This document shows, one piece after another, positions 7,337-13,760 of a DNA stretch of 14,555 bases (position 1 is the stretch's first letter; each line of letters begins with the position of its first letter). The notes under the pieces were generated by a model. That model had not been told where the DNA came from, did not search any database, and worked only from the letters and a program-made list of their open reading frames with translations. The translations under genes were made by a program, and so were the position numbers. Source of the DNA: Lachnospiraceae bacterium (GTDB lineage Bacteria > Bacillota > Clostridia > Lachnospirales > Lachnospiraceae); assembly GCA_017958465.1 (NCBI GenBank), contig JAGDCQ010000264.1, forward strand, positions 1 to 14,555, read 5' to 3'.

Positions 7337-7954
7337 ATGGAAAGTATTGTGATCAGGGATCTGAAGCTTGAGACTGTGGTAGGAGTGACCGGCAAGCTTC
7401 CGGAAAACACGCTGCCGGAGATAGCCTTTGCCGGCAGGAGCAACGTGGGGAAATCCTCGCTGATAAACAGCCTGCTCGGGAGAAAGTCCTTTGCAAGGAC
7501 CTCTTCGCAGCCCGGAAAGACCCAGACCCTCAATTTCTACAGGATCAATGATGATCTGTATTTCACGGACCTGCCGGGTTACGGTTACGCAAAGGTTTCA
7601 ATGGAGCTTAGGATGAAGTGGGGAAAGGTGATAGAAAAGTATTTCCGCACCTCAAAGCAGCTGTGCTGCATCATCCAGCTGGTGGACATCCGCCACGACC
7701 CGACAAAGGACGACGTTGCAATGTTCGACTGGATAAAATCCACGGGGCTTAAGACCTTTGTTGTGGCTACGAAAGCTGACAAGATCAGCAGGGGAGCCGT
7801 AAAGGCCCAGATCCAGGCCATAAAAAAGGTGCTCAAGGTGCCGGAAGACGTTCCGGTGATCCCGTTTTCATCCGTAACAAAGCAGGGCGTGGCCGAGATA
7901 TGGCAACAAATAACCCCGTTCATTACAAACGGGGTTGAAGATACTGTTCAGTGA
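7337..7954 (+). CDS. ysxC: Ribosome-assembly GTP-binding protein YsxC/YihA (EngB)
   Basis: This 205-residue TRAFAC-class GTPase of the EngB/YihA/YsxC family is needed for late assembly of the 50S ribosomal subunit. GTP-binding motifs are in order: G1 GRSNVGKS at 33-40, a G2 threonine around 62-64 in PGKTQTLNF, G3 DLPG at 78-81 followed by YGYAK, G4 TKAD at 145-148 and G5 SSV at 178-180. Length is typical. The ribosome site GGGAGA lies at 7324-7329, seven bases from the ATG. The gene follows lon by 57 bases, as in many Firmicutes, so they likely share a message. Its last seven bases overlap the end of a minus-strand gene, and codons near residues 192-200 contain a perfect inverted repeat that appears to be the terminator of that opposing gene. 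Confidence 0.97.
   Translation: MESIVIRDLKLETVVGVTGKLPENTLPEIAFAGRSNVGKSSLINSLLGRKSFARTSSQPGKTQTLNFYRINDDLYFTDLPGYGYAKVSMELRMKWGKVIEKYFRTSKQLCCIIQLVDIRHDPTKDDVAMFDWIKSTGLKTFVVATKADKISRGAVKAQIQAIKKVLKVPEDVPVIPFSSVTKQGVAEIWQQITPFITNGVEDTVQ
7905..7936 (-). terminator. Terminator of the DUF4364 gene, embedded in the engB coding sequence
   Basis: AACCCCGTT (7912-7920) and AACGGGGTT (7928-7936) form a perfect nine-base inverted repeat around the loop CATTACA. Read on the minus strand, the stem starts 11 bases after the DUF4364 stop and is followed by ATTTGTTG, a modest U-rich tract. On the plus strand it is followed by GAAGATACTG, which is not U-rich, and it lies inside engB codons. It therefore fits termination of the minus-strand transcript better. 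Confidence 0.65.
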
Positions 7955-8475
7955 CCTCCGCCGATGAGCTTCATCACGGCGTATCTGTAGAGGTCCATAT
8001 TGCTGCGCTCCCACTCGTTGCAGACACGGATGGCGTCGTCCTCGTTGGGGACGGACATCCGCAGTTCGAAGATGGGCTGGTTGCGCTCCATTATTGTGAG
8101 CCGCGTCATGTAGTCGCCGGAGTTTGTGATCTCGTAATCGGCGGGGTAGGACACCTCCTCGCGGAGAGCGTAACTGTGATCTTTTAAGTAATTGTCGATG
8201 TCCTTGCGGATGGCGGGGTTCAGGTCATTCAGGAAAAGGGAGAGCGCCTGGCCGCCGGAGGTGGTGATGAGGTAAGTCGTGGTGTTCCGCGTTACCTCGC
8301 TTGAAACGTAGCCGTCCTCCACAAGCTGCGCCAGCACCTGCTGGACATTGAAATAGTTTGTATAGTTTCTTTCGACGATAAAATCCGTCAGTCTTGTATT
8401 TGTGAGCGGATAATCCACACTGTCGAGGATGTAGAGGATTATCAGCTTATAAAGCATCAGTGTTTCATTTTGCAT
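7948..8475 (-). CDS. DUF4364 family protein, winged-helix-like
   Basis: This 175-residue protein matches the DUF4364 family found in Clostridia, recognised by the opening LMLYKLIILYILDSVDYPLTN and the later YLITTSGGQALSLFLNDLN segment. Residues 1-80 look like a winged helix: three helices followed by a two-stranded wing (GYVSSEVTRNTTTYLITTSGG). The rest is a mixed region ending in IGGGH. Such proteins are presumed DNA-binding regulators, but no target is known. The ribosome site AGAGGC (minus strand, 8488-8483) is seven bases from the ATG. It lies 44 bases downstream of the malic enzyme gene on the same strand with no terminator between, so the two are probably cotranscribed. Its 3' end overlaps that of the opposing engB gene by seven bases. 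Confidence 0.85.
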   Translation of the reverse strand: MQNETLMLYKLIILYILDSVDYPLTNTRLTDFIVERNYTNYFNVQQVLAQLVEDGYVSSEVTRNTTTYLITTSGGQALSLFLNDLNPAIRKDIDNYLKDHSYALREEVSYPADYEITNSGDYMTRLTIMERNQPIFELRMSVPNEDDAIRVCNEWERSNMDLYRYAVMKLIGGGH

Positions 8476-8519
8476 CTGTTTTGCCTCTGTGCATGTTTTT
8501 TAGAAGCCCGCCGCGAGCA

Positions 8520-9668
8520 TCAGATATTGCTCATTACGGCTTTTGCGACTGCTTCGCAGACTCTTGGATCGAATGCGCTCGGGATGATGTTTTCCTCGGA
8601 AAGATCGTCGCCCACAAGGTCAGCGAGAGCAACTGCGGCAGCAAGCTTCATCTCTTCCGTGATCTGTTTTGCACGTCCCATGAGAGCGCCTTTGAAGATG
8701 CCCGGGAAAGCCAGGACATTGTTTACCTGGTTCGGGAAGTCGCTCCTGCCGGAGCCCACTACACGCGCTCCTGCAGCTTTTGCTTCGTCCGGCATTATCT
8801 CCGGAGTGGGATTGGCCATAGCAAAAACAATGCAGTCTTTATTCATACTCTTTATCATTTCCTGAGTCATAACGCCGGGGGCAGAAACGCCTACAAAAAC
8901 GTCTGCGCCTTTTACGGCATCCGCCAGCACACCCTGCACGTCCCTGGGGTTGGTTATCTTCGTCATCTGCTGCTGGGCGGGGTTCATCTGATCCAGCGTT
9001 GCAGAGGAAAGGATACCGAACCTGTCGCACATGATGACATCCTTGAAACCGTAGTTGAGGAGCAGCTTGGTGATGGCAGTTCCGGCGCTTCCCGCACCGT
9101 TTACGACCACTCTGGTTGTCTCTTTTGTGCGGCCTGTGAGCTTTAAGGCGTTAATAACGCCCGCAAGAACTACGATAGCCGTGCCGTGCTGATCATCGTG
9201 GAAAACGGGGATATCGAGCAGCTCTTTCAGCCTAGCTTCCACTTCGAAACAGCGGGGAGCGGCAATATCCTCAAGGTTGATCCCGCCGAAAGTGGGGGCT
9301 ATGGCGCAAACGGATTTAATTATCTCTTCTGTGTCCTGGGTGTCAAGACAGATGGGGAAAGCGTTTATCCCGCCAAACTCCTTAAAGAGGACGCATTTTC
9401 CCTCCATAACGGGCATGGCTGCGTAGGGCCCGATATTGCCAAGACCAAGCACGGCGCTGCCGTCCGAAACAACAGCGATGGTATTGGCCTTGAGCGTGTA
9501 TTTGTAGGCCTCCTCCTTGTCTTTTGCGATGACCCTGCAGGGTTCAGCTACACCGGGAGTGTAGGCCAGAGAAAGGTCTTCCCTGTTCTTGAGCTCACAT
9601 TTAGCTTCTGTGCTTATTTTTCCGTTCCACTGTTCGTGGAGTTCGAGTGCTTTTTCGTAAACTGACAT
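8520..9668 (-). CDS. NAD-type malic enzyme (malate dehydrogenase, oxaloacetate-decarboxylating)
   Basis: The predicted reaction is malate plus NAD(P)+ to pyruvate, CO2 and NAD(P)H in the cytosol. From the chosen ATG the protein is 382 residues, the size of the short bacterial form without a phosphotransacetylase domain. Motifs are SLAYTPGVAEPC with catalytic Tyr36, Lys91 in EGKCVLFK, metal ligands in GGINLEDI and PVFHDDQHGTA (near 133-134 and 158-159), and the dinucleotide-binding GAGSAG at 191-196. The start at 9668 is fixed by GGAGG on the minus strand (9679-9675) six bases upstream. A more upstream ATG at 9686 precedes this ribosome site and would add six residues. NAD versus NADP preference is not decided here. 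It is likely the first gene of a unit with the DUF4364 gene. Confidence 0.95.
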   Translation of the reverse strand: MSVYEKALELHEQWNGKISTEAKCELKNREDLSLAYTPGVAEPCRVIAKDKEEAYKYTLKANTIAVVSDGSAVLGLGNIGPYAAMPVMEGKCVLFKEFGGINAFPICLDTQDTEEIIKSVCAIAPTFGGINLEDIAAPRCFEVEARLKELLDIPVFHDDQHGTAIVVLAGVINALKLTGRTKETTRVVVNGAGSAGTAITKLLLNYGFKDVIMCDRFGILSSATLDQMNPAQQQMTKITNPRDVQGVLADAVKGADVFVGVSAPGVMTQEMIKSMNKDCIVFAMANPTPEIMPDEAKAAGARVVGSGRSDFPNQVNNVLAFPGIFKGALMGRAKQITEEMKLAAAVALADLVGDDLSEENIIPSAFDPRVCEAVAKAVMSNI

Positions 9669-9733
9669 ATCTAACCTCCATACCACCCTTTTACGGTAGT
9701 TTTACGTGCGACTCCGGGCCGCACCATACGCGT

Positions 9734-9762
9734 AGTTTACCACGAAAACACGGGTTTTGCAA
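9734..9762 (-). promoter_or_regulatory. Candidate promoter for the malic enzyme gene
   Basis: On the minus strand TTGCAA (9762-9757) and TAAACT (9739-9734) are 17 bases apart, and TGG before the -10 gives an extended -10 element. Each hexamer matches consensus at only four of six positions. The leader would be about 60 bases. Confidence 0.4.
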
Positions 9763-9773
9763 GGACTGTTTGG

Positions 9774-9816
9774 CTTGCTGATGCTGCTCACGCTTGCGGC
9801 AGTAGTTTGCGGTGGC
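9774..9816 (+). pseudogene. Fragment related to the membrane domain of the downstream XRE regulator gene
   Basis: These 43 bases match 11516-11558, inside the XRE-membrane regulator gene, at 38 of 43 positions without a gap. In the corresponding frame this piece reads LLMLLTLAAVVCGG against LLLLFTLAAVVCGG in the intact gene. The similarity stops at both ends, and that frame runs into a stop at 9853-9855. It looks like the remnant of a second, related gene, left by deletion or recombination. Confidence 0.55.
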
Positions 9817-9818
9817 CG

Positions 9819-9917
9819 ATCATACACGATTATGACGATGCAAAGGTCGAGAAATATCTGAATACGGTCCAGGAGTTCTTCATGCCGGGATGGCTGAAGA
9901 TAATGGGAATTAAGTAG
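9819..9917 (+). pseudogene. Possible 3' end of a decayed gene of unknown identity
   Basis: A frame ending with TAG at 9915-9917 reads IIHDYDDAKVEKYLNTVQEF followed by FMPGWLKIMGIK, a composition and codon choice typical of a real protein end. It is offset from the frame of the XRE-like fragment just before it. It has no start codon or ribosome site, although the frame stays open upstream to about 9676. A textbook terminator begins two bases after the stop, as expected for a true gene end. I cannot name the family. Confidence 0.45.
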
Positions 9918-9919
9918 AG

Positions 9920-9945
9920 AAGAGCCGAAAGGCTCTTTTTTCTTT
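9920..9945 (+). terminator. Intrinsic terminator with GAAA tetraloop
   Basis: AAGAGCC (9920-9926) pairs perfectly with GGCTCTT (9931-9937) around a GAAA loop, followed by TTTTC and TTT. It no longer follows an intact gene, which supports decay or deletion of the gene it once served. It would also insulate the downstream DUF1848 gene. Confidence 0.88.
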
Positions 9946-9947
9946 GG

Positions 9948-10028
9948 TTAGTTATACAGCAGGATGACCAAACAGCAGCTTATATCACAGAACTGGACAA
10001 TGTAAAAAAACTCTGTTTCGTAAAATGA
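9948..10028 (+). other. Short open stretch, possible further gene debris
   Basis: A frame ending in TGA at 10026-10028 reads LVIQQDDQTAAYITELDNVKK and then LCFVK. It has no start codon in this frame. Composition is protein-like, but the length (26 codons) is too short to be sure. Apart from this and the promoter that follows, I see nothing between the terminator at 9945 and the DUF1848 gene. Confidence 0.2.
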
Positions 10029-10031
10029 ATG

Positions 10032-10060
10032 TTGTGTCAAAATGAAAAATGAGATATAAC
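10032..10060 (+). promoter_or_regulatory. Candidate promoter for the DUF1848 gene
   Basis: TTGTGT (10032-10037) and TATAAC (10055-10060) are 17 bases apart. The -10 matches five of six and the -35 only three of six. The region is A/T-rich and lies 41 bases before the ATG. Confidence 0.42.
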
Positions 10061-10083
10061 ATTTTTAGAGGAAACCGGACAGG

Positions 10084-10104
10084 ATGCCGGAATTAAAACT
10101 ATGA
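10084..10104 (+). other. Mini-ORF (six codons) overlapping the DUF1848 start codon
   Basis: ATG at 10084 opens a frame reading Met-Pro-Glu-Leu-Lys-Leu and stops with TGA at 10102-10104, which overlaps the ATG of the DUF1848 gene (ATGA, 10101-10104). AGAGGA at 10067-10072 lies 11 bases before the mini-ORF. The long gene itself has only a weak GGA near 10089. This arrangement would suit translational coupling, but it may be chance. Confidence 0.35.
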
Positions 10105-11027
10105 TAATCAATACAGGACAGAGGACAGATATACCTGCGTTTTACGCCGAATGGTTTGCAAACAGAATAAAGGAAGGAACCGTATGTGTCCGAAACCCGT
10201 TCAATCCGGCACAGGTCAGCAGATACAGGCTGGATCCCACGGTGGTTGATGTCATAGGGTTTTGCTCCAAGAATCCGGCCCCGTTCTTCCCTTATATGGA
10301 TCTGATAAAGGATTACGGGCAGTACTGGTTTGTTACGATCACTTCCTACGGCAAGGATATTGAGCCGGGAGTCCCCGACAAACACAAGATCTTAGAGGAT
10401 TTTAAGGAGCTTTCGCGGATGGTGGGGATCGACCGCATAGGCTGGAGGTATGATCCGATCCTCATAAATGACAGGTATACCGTTGAATACCATCTTCAGG
10501 CTTTTGAGCGGATGGCAGCGGAGCTTAGCGGCTATACAGATACAGTAGTTATAAGCTTTATCGATCTTTATAAGAAGGTAAAGCGCAACTTTCCGGAGAT
10601 TCGCTCTGTTTCCGGAGAAGATCAGTATTTTCTCGGAAAAGAGATGATCAGGATAGCGGCTTCTTTTGGCATGGTGGTAAAACCCTGCGGGGAAGGCAGC
10701 TTCCTTTCTGAGTTTGGAGCGGACTGCAGTGGCTGCATGACCATTGCAACTTACGAAAAAGCTATCGGGAAGAAACTTATTGTTCCGAATAAAAAGCCTG
10801 CCAGAAAAGAATGCGCCTGTTACATATCCGGCGATATAGGAGCGTACGACAGCTGCGGACATCTTTGCAGGTACTGCTACGCGAATAATGATACACGCGC
10901 GGTCAAAAGAAACATGAAACTCCACGACCCGGATTCTCCCTTCCTGATTGGCAATTACAGGGAGGGAGACATCATCAATGATGTGAAGATGGAGAGCTAT
11001 ATTGAAAAGCAGCTGAGCCTTTTTTAA
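10101..11027 (+). CDS. DUF1848 family protein with C-terminal radical-SAM-like cysteine cluster
   Basis: This 308-residue protein matches DUF1848 by its opening MIINTGQRTDIPAFYAEWF, the IGFCSKNPAPF segment (52-62), the GWRYDPIL segment (114-121) and the C-terminal CACYISGDIGAYDSCGHLCR region. Cysteines lie at 196, 209, 212, 238, 240, 252, 256 and 259. Cys252, Cys256 and Cys259 make CGHLCRYC, the Cx3Cx2C pattern that binds the 4Fe-4S cluster of radical SAM enzymes, but here near the C-terminus instead of the N-terminus. The remaining cysteines could hold a second cluster. The family is uncharacterised, and a radical SAM-type reaction is inferred from the motif. There is no signal peptide or membrane segment. 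The start fits the family N-terminus, although its ribosome site is poor and a mini-ORF overlaps it. No clear terminator follows. Confidence 0.88.
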   Translation: MIINTGQRTDIPAFYAEWFANRIKEGTVCVRNPFNPAQVSRYRLDPTVVDVIGFCSKNPAPFFPYMDLIKDYGQYWFVTITSYGKDIEPGVPDKHKILEDFKELSRMVGIDRIGWRYDPILINDRYTVEYHLQAFERMAAELSGYTDTVVISFIDLYKKVKRNFPEIRSVSGEDQYFLGKEMIRIAASFGMVVKPCGEGSFLSEFGADCSGCMTIATYEKAIGKKLIVPNKKPARKECACYISGDIGAYDSCGHLCRYCYANNDTRAVKRNMKLHDPDSPFLIGNYREGDIINDVKMESYIEKQLSLF

Positions 11028-11047
11028 CAGATTCTCTTTACGGTGGA

Positions 11048-11076
11048 TTGATAATATGCAAAGCATGAAATATATT
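11048..11076 (+). promoter_or_regulatory. Promoter of the XRE-membrane regulator gene
   Basis: TTGATA (11048-11053) and TATATT (11071-11076) are separated by exactly 17 bases, near-consensus at both sites. The start point near 11083 leaves a leader of about 29 bases. Its own promoter suggests the gene is expressed apart from the DUF1848 gene 84 bases upstream. Confidence 0.62.
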
Positions 11077-11111
11077 GAAAGTACCAAATACAAAACCGGG
11101 AGGTGCTTTGT

Positions 11112-11996
11112 ATGGATAAGGTCAAAACGGGTGAGCTTATAAGAGAGGCCAGAAAAGCAAAGAATTATACCCAAAGCGAGCTGGGTGATCTGCTCGGAGT
11201 GACAAACAAGGCAGTTTCACGCTGGGAAAAGGGCGAGAGTTTCCCTGACATAGGGGTTTTGGAAAATCTGGCCCGAGTTTTGGATATAAAGATTCAAGAT
11301 ATTGTTGTGGGTGAGGTACAAGCATCTGAGCAGGGTAAGGATCCGGGAGAGACTACTGCTACCGAGATCCTTCGTATGGCGAAGGTTCAGATCCGGTCTA
11401 AGATAAGACACATTTGGGGTTTTGTGCTTGCCGCGCTTGTTTTGGTTTGCAGTGTGTTCGTCGGAATTGCCGGAACATCAAGAATGGTCTCGCCGCTCGA
11501 TGAAAACGGATACTACTTGCTACTGCTGTTCACACTTGCGGCAGTTGTTTGCGGTGGCTTTATGCCTGTATATAAGTCTGATAAAAAGAATGGCGTAGAT
11601 CGTCTTTTGATCATATTGTCCGTTGTATTGTTTGCATGGATGTTGATAATGGTCTGGGCTGTTTCGATCCTTGTGTTAAATAACCAAGTAAAACCGGATA
11701 ATGCGGGGCCTTTTATTTATATCCAGCTTATTGTCATAACCGTATTAAATATTCTCTTTTTGATATTTGAACTTGCCCGCATGAAGAGTGAATTTAAGCA
11801 ATTGCATTGTGGCTTTATATTTCAGACCGCATCGATATACATGGCCGCATTATATGGGGATCTGCTCAAAAGGACAGCGTCGTTAGAAGGTTATATTACG
11901 CATTTGACACGGAGAACGGTCATTGTTCTGGTATGCACCGTTGCAGCGCTGCTGGCAATGAGACTGCTGCAAAAATACGATGAAAAGCGGGCCTGA
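11112..11996 (+). CDS. XRE-family helix-turn-helix regulator with multi-pass membrane domain
   Basis: The 294-residue protein begins with a Cro/CI-type helix-turn-helix domain at about 5-65 (IREARKAKNYTQSELGDLLG, then VTNKAVSRWEKGESFPD). A linker of about 35 residues follows, then a membrane domain with hydrophobic segments near 101-121, 135-153, 164-190, 201-221 and 269-285, and perhaps another near 238-250. It should therefore bind DNA while anchored in the membrane; many Firmicutes carry such one-component regulators of unknown signal. The start at 11112 is set by GGGAGGT (11098-11104), seven bases upstream. A GTG at 11103 lies inside that ribosome site and is rejected. Residues 137-150 are nearly duplicated in debris at 9774-9816. 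A bidirectional terminator follows. The target genes are unknown. Confidence 0.88.
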   Translation: MDKVKTGELIREARKAKNYTQSELGDLLGVTNKAVSRWEKGESFPDIGVLENLARVLDIKIQDIVVGEVQASEQGKDPGETTATEILRMAKVQIRSKIRHIWGFVLAALVLVCSVFVGIAGTSRMVSPLDENGYYLLLLFTLAAVVCGGFMPVYKSDKKNGVDRLLIILSVVLFAWMLIMVWAVSILVLNNQVKPDNAGPFIYIQLIVITVLNILFLIFELARMKSEFKQLHCGFIFQTASIYMAALYGDLLKRTASLEGYITHLTRRTVIVLVCTVAALLAMRLLQKYDEKRA

Positions 11997-12027
11997 AAAA
12001 CTACAACGTGACTAAGGCGGAAAGAGA

Positions 12028-12060
12028 CAAAAAAAGGGGTCGGTATCGGCCCCTATTTTT
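12028..12060. terminator. Bidirectional terminator between convergent genes
   Basis: AGGGGTCG (12035-12042) pairs with CGGCCCCT (12047-12054) around GTAT, eight pairs including one G-U. On the plus strand TTTTT follows (12056-12060). On the minus strand the run of A before the stem gives seven Ts. It serves both the XRE gene (plus) and the GGDEF gene (minus). The GGDEF stop codon TAG (12055-12053) lies partly inside the stem. Confidence 0.85.
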
Positions 12061-13729
12061 CTATGTTTTTAAGATATTCGGGTTTAAAGGATCTGTATCC
12101 GTTACGACCGTTCTTTTTTACTTCATACAAAGCCGCATCTGCGTAGTTGCGAAGATTTTCCGCATCATCCGTATCGATCGGATAGACTGCAACACCCACA
12201 GAAACGGTAATATTTATATTTCCGGTCGGAAGCTTGTGCTCCTCACACATTTTGCTTATGAGTGATCTGCAGAGCGCATCGGCTTTTTCTTTAGAGGCGT
12301 TGTAAATGATCCCCATGAATTCATCTCCGCCAATCCTGGCAAAGATTACATCTTTTTTAGGGAAAGATTTAAGTCTGGCCCCTATGCTGATAAGCAGCTG
12401 ATCACCGACGTTATGTCCTTTGGTATCATTAATTTCTTTGTAATAATCCACGTCCATCATTATAATGCCAAAAGGTGTCTTGGAATCTGACACGGATTTG
12501 AGCTTTGTGTTAATGAATTGACGGTTTGGCATTCTGGTAAGGTAATCCTGGTTTATAAGATTGCGTCGCTGTAAATTGATTATCAGAAGTGCAGCTACGA
12601 CCAGGATCAAAAGTACAATGAACAAGATAACGATATTTACTAAAACAGGATTTTCGGCATAAAGAGTTTTCAGGGTCCTGTGCTCATTTAATATGGTGGC
12701 ACCTTCCGGCAGATCTTTGATCTTGATCTCAAATCTGTCCATTTGTACCTGATCAAAATAAGCGTGATTTGAAGCGATCCTTTCAAGTTCGATATTATCC
12801 ATGGATCCTTCCGATAAGATCTTTGCAACTATGTTTCCGGCTTTTACTCCCGCATCGTAATATGAATAAGATATACCGCCGAATATCCCGGACTGCATAT
12901 CTGCCAGAGTGAAACGCCAGATAGGTACGTCGGGAGCATTGAGCGTGATCAGATTGGTTCCGGTTTTTAATGTGTATATATTACCTTCGCCGTCTTCCAT
13001 ACAGCTAAGGTAGAAAATGATGCTGTTACTGTCGTTGATCTCGGAAACGGCACGTTCAAATCCTTTTTTTGAGTAAAAAGAAGAATTGATGACAGTCACT
13101 TCAAGATCATCGACTTTTGCACCTGTATAGTATTTTATAAATTCGGTGTATTCACCTTGCGCAGTGCTGGTGTTATCTGTAACTATAACTATATTGTTCC
13201 TGTCGGGAAACAGTTTCCTTACAAGGTTAAGATTAGCCTCAAAATCAAGGTCCAGAGTGGTACCGGTAATGTTAGGTCTTGCAGCTGCAACTTCCGCATC
13301 CGATTGATTATTAACGTTGGCAAAAACGATAGGCATATCTTTGAAGATCTCGTCGTAATAATTTAATCCGAAATGAAGTGCAGTATCGTCAAGCAATACC
13401 AGAAGGTCGTATGGTTCACTCTGAGCCATCTTATGGGAAAGATAATCGTGAAAAGCAAGGAAATCTGCAGCCTTGTAATAATTTTTCGAATCCATGAACT
13501 CGAAATCAATATCTACAGGCAGATCGGCCAGACCGTCAACCAGACCGTCAAGCTGGTCCGGCACAGTCGGGAACGAGTAGTTGTATGAACTTATGCACAT
13601 TATACGGTAAGGATTGAGACCGGTGTTCCTTGCCTCGATAAGATCTGCACGGACTGCTGATGGACTCATAAGGACAATTGCCGTGATTACCGTAAATATG
13701 ATGATCCGTTTTACAATACCTGTTTTCAT
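12053..13729 (-). CDS. Sensor diguanylate cyclase: periplasmic-binding-like domain, membrane segment and GGDEF
   Basis: From the ATG at 13729 the protein has 558 residues. Residues 1-28 form a signal peptide or anchor ending SPSAVRA. About 40-325 resembles the ABC_sub_bind type of substrate-binding protein (PIVFANVNNQSDAEVAAARP, then NITGTTLDLDFEANLNLVRK). A transmembrane helix lies at about 362-385, and a cytoplasmic GGDEF domain starts at DYLTRMPNR (395). The active site is intact: MMDVDYYKEIND with metal-binding Asp426, and GGDEF at 467-471. It should make c-di-GMP from two GTP in response to an external ligand. The usual RxxD inhibitory site is absent; the region reads FPKKDVIFARIGGDEF. 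GGAGAG (13741-13736) sets the start six bases away, and a GTG at 13774 is less likely. It is 31 bases downstream of a sugar-binding protein gene and probably in its operon. Confidence 0.92.
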   Translation of the reverse strand: MKTGIVKRIIIFTVITAIVLMSPSAVRADLIEARNTGLNPYRIMCISSYNYSFPTVPDQLDGLVDGLADLPVDIDFEFMDSKNYYKAADFLAFHDYLSHKMAQSEPYDLLVLLDDTALHFGLNYYDEIFKDMPIVFANVNNQSDAEVAAARPNITGTTLDLDFEANLNLVRKLFPDRNNIVIVTDNTSTAQGEYTEFIKYYTGAKVDDLEVTVINSSFYSKKGFERAVSEINDSNSIIFYLSCMEDGEGNIYTLKTGTNLITLNAPDVPIWRFTLADMQSGIFGGISYSYYDAGVKAGNIVAKILSEGSMDNIELERIASNHAYFDQVQMDRFEIKIKDLPEGATILNEHRTLKTLYAENPVLVNIVILFIVLLILVVAALLIINLQRRNLINQDYLTRMPNRQFINTKLKSVSDSKTPFGIIMMDVDYYKEINDTKGHNVGDQLLISIGARLKSFPKKDVIFARIGGDEFMGIIYNASKEKADALCRSLISKMCEEHKLPTGNINITVSVGVAVYPIDTDDAENLRNYADAALYEVKKNGRNGYRSFKPEYLKNIEK

Positions 13730-13760
13730 GGCTATCTCTCCGAAAGTAGTATTATCATCT

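Noticed and set aside
8460..9146. Plus-strand open frame (228 codons) opposite the malic enzyme gene
   Set aside because: The minus-strand frame carries all malic enzyme motifs and a good ribosome site. The plus-strand product is unusually rich in Cys, His and Arg, as expected for an antisense shadow.
9676..9818. Upstream open extension of the headless gene end as a real CDS of about 80 codons
   Set aside because: It has no start codon before the methionine late in the frame, covers the malic enzyme promoter region, and crosses the XRE-like fragment in the wrong frame for that fragment.
10990..11045. Possible terminator after DUF1848 (AAAAGCAGC...CCTTTTTT)
   Set aside because: The A-rich and T-rich arms pair only weakly, with mismatches at the G/C positions, and no stable stem could be drawn.
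10392..11174. Minus-strand open frame (260 codons) opposite DUF1848 and the start of the XRE gene
   Set aside because: It overlaps two recognised genes and the promoter between them and has no family resemblance.
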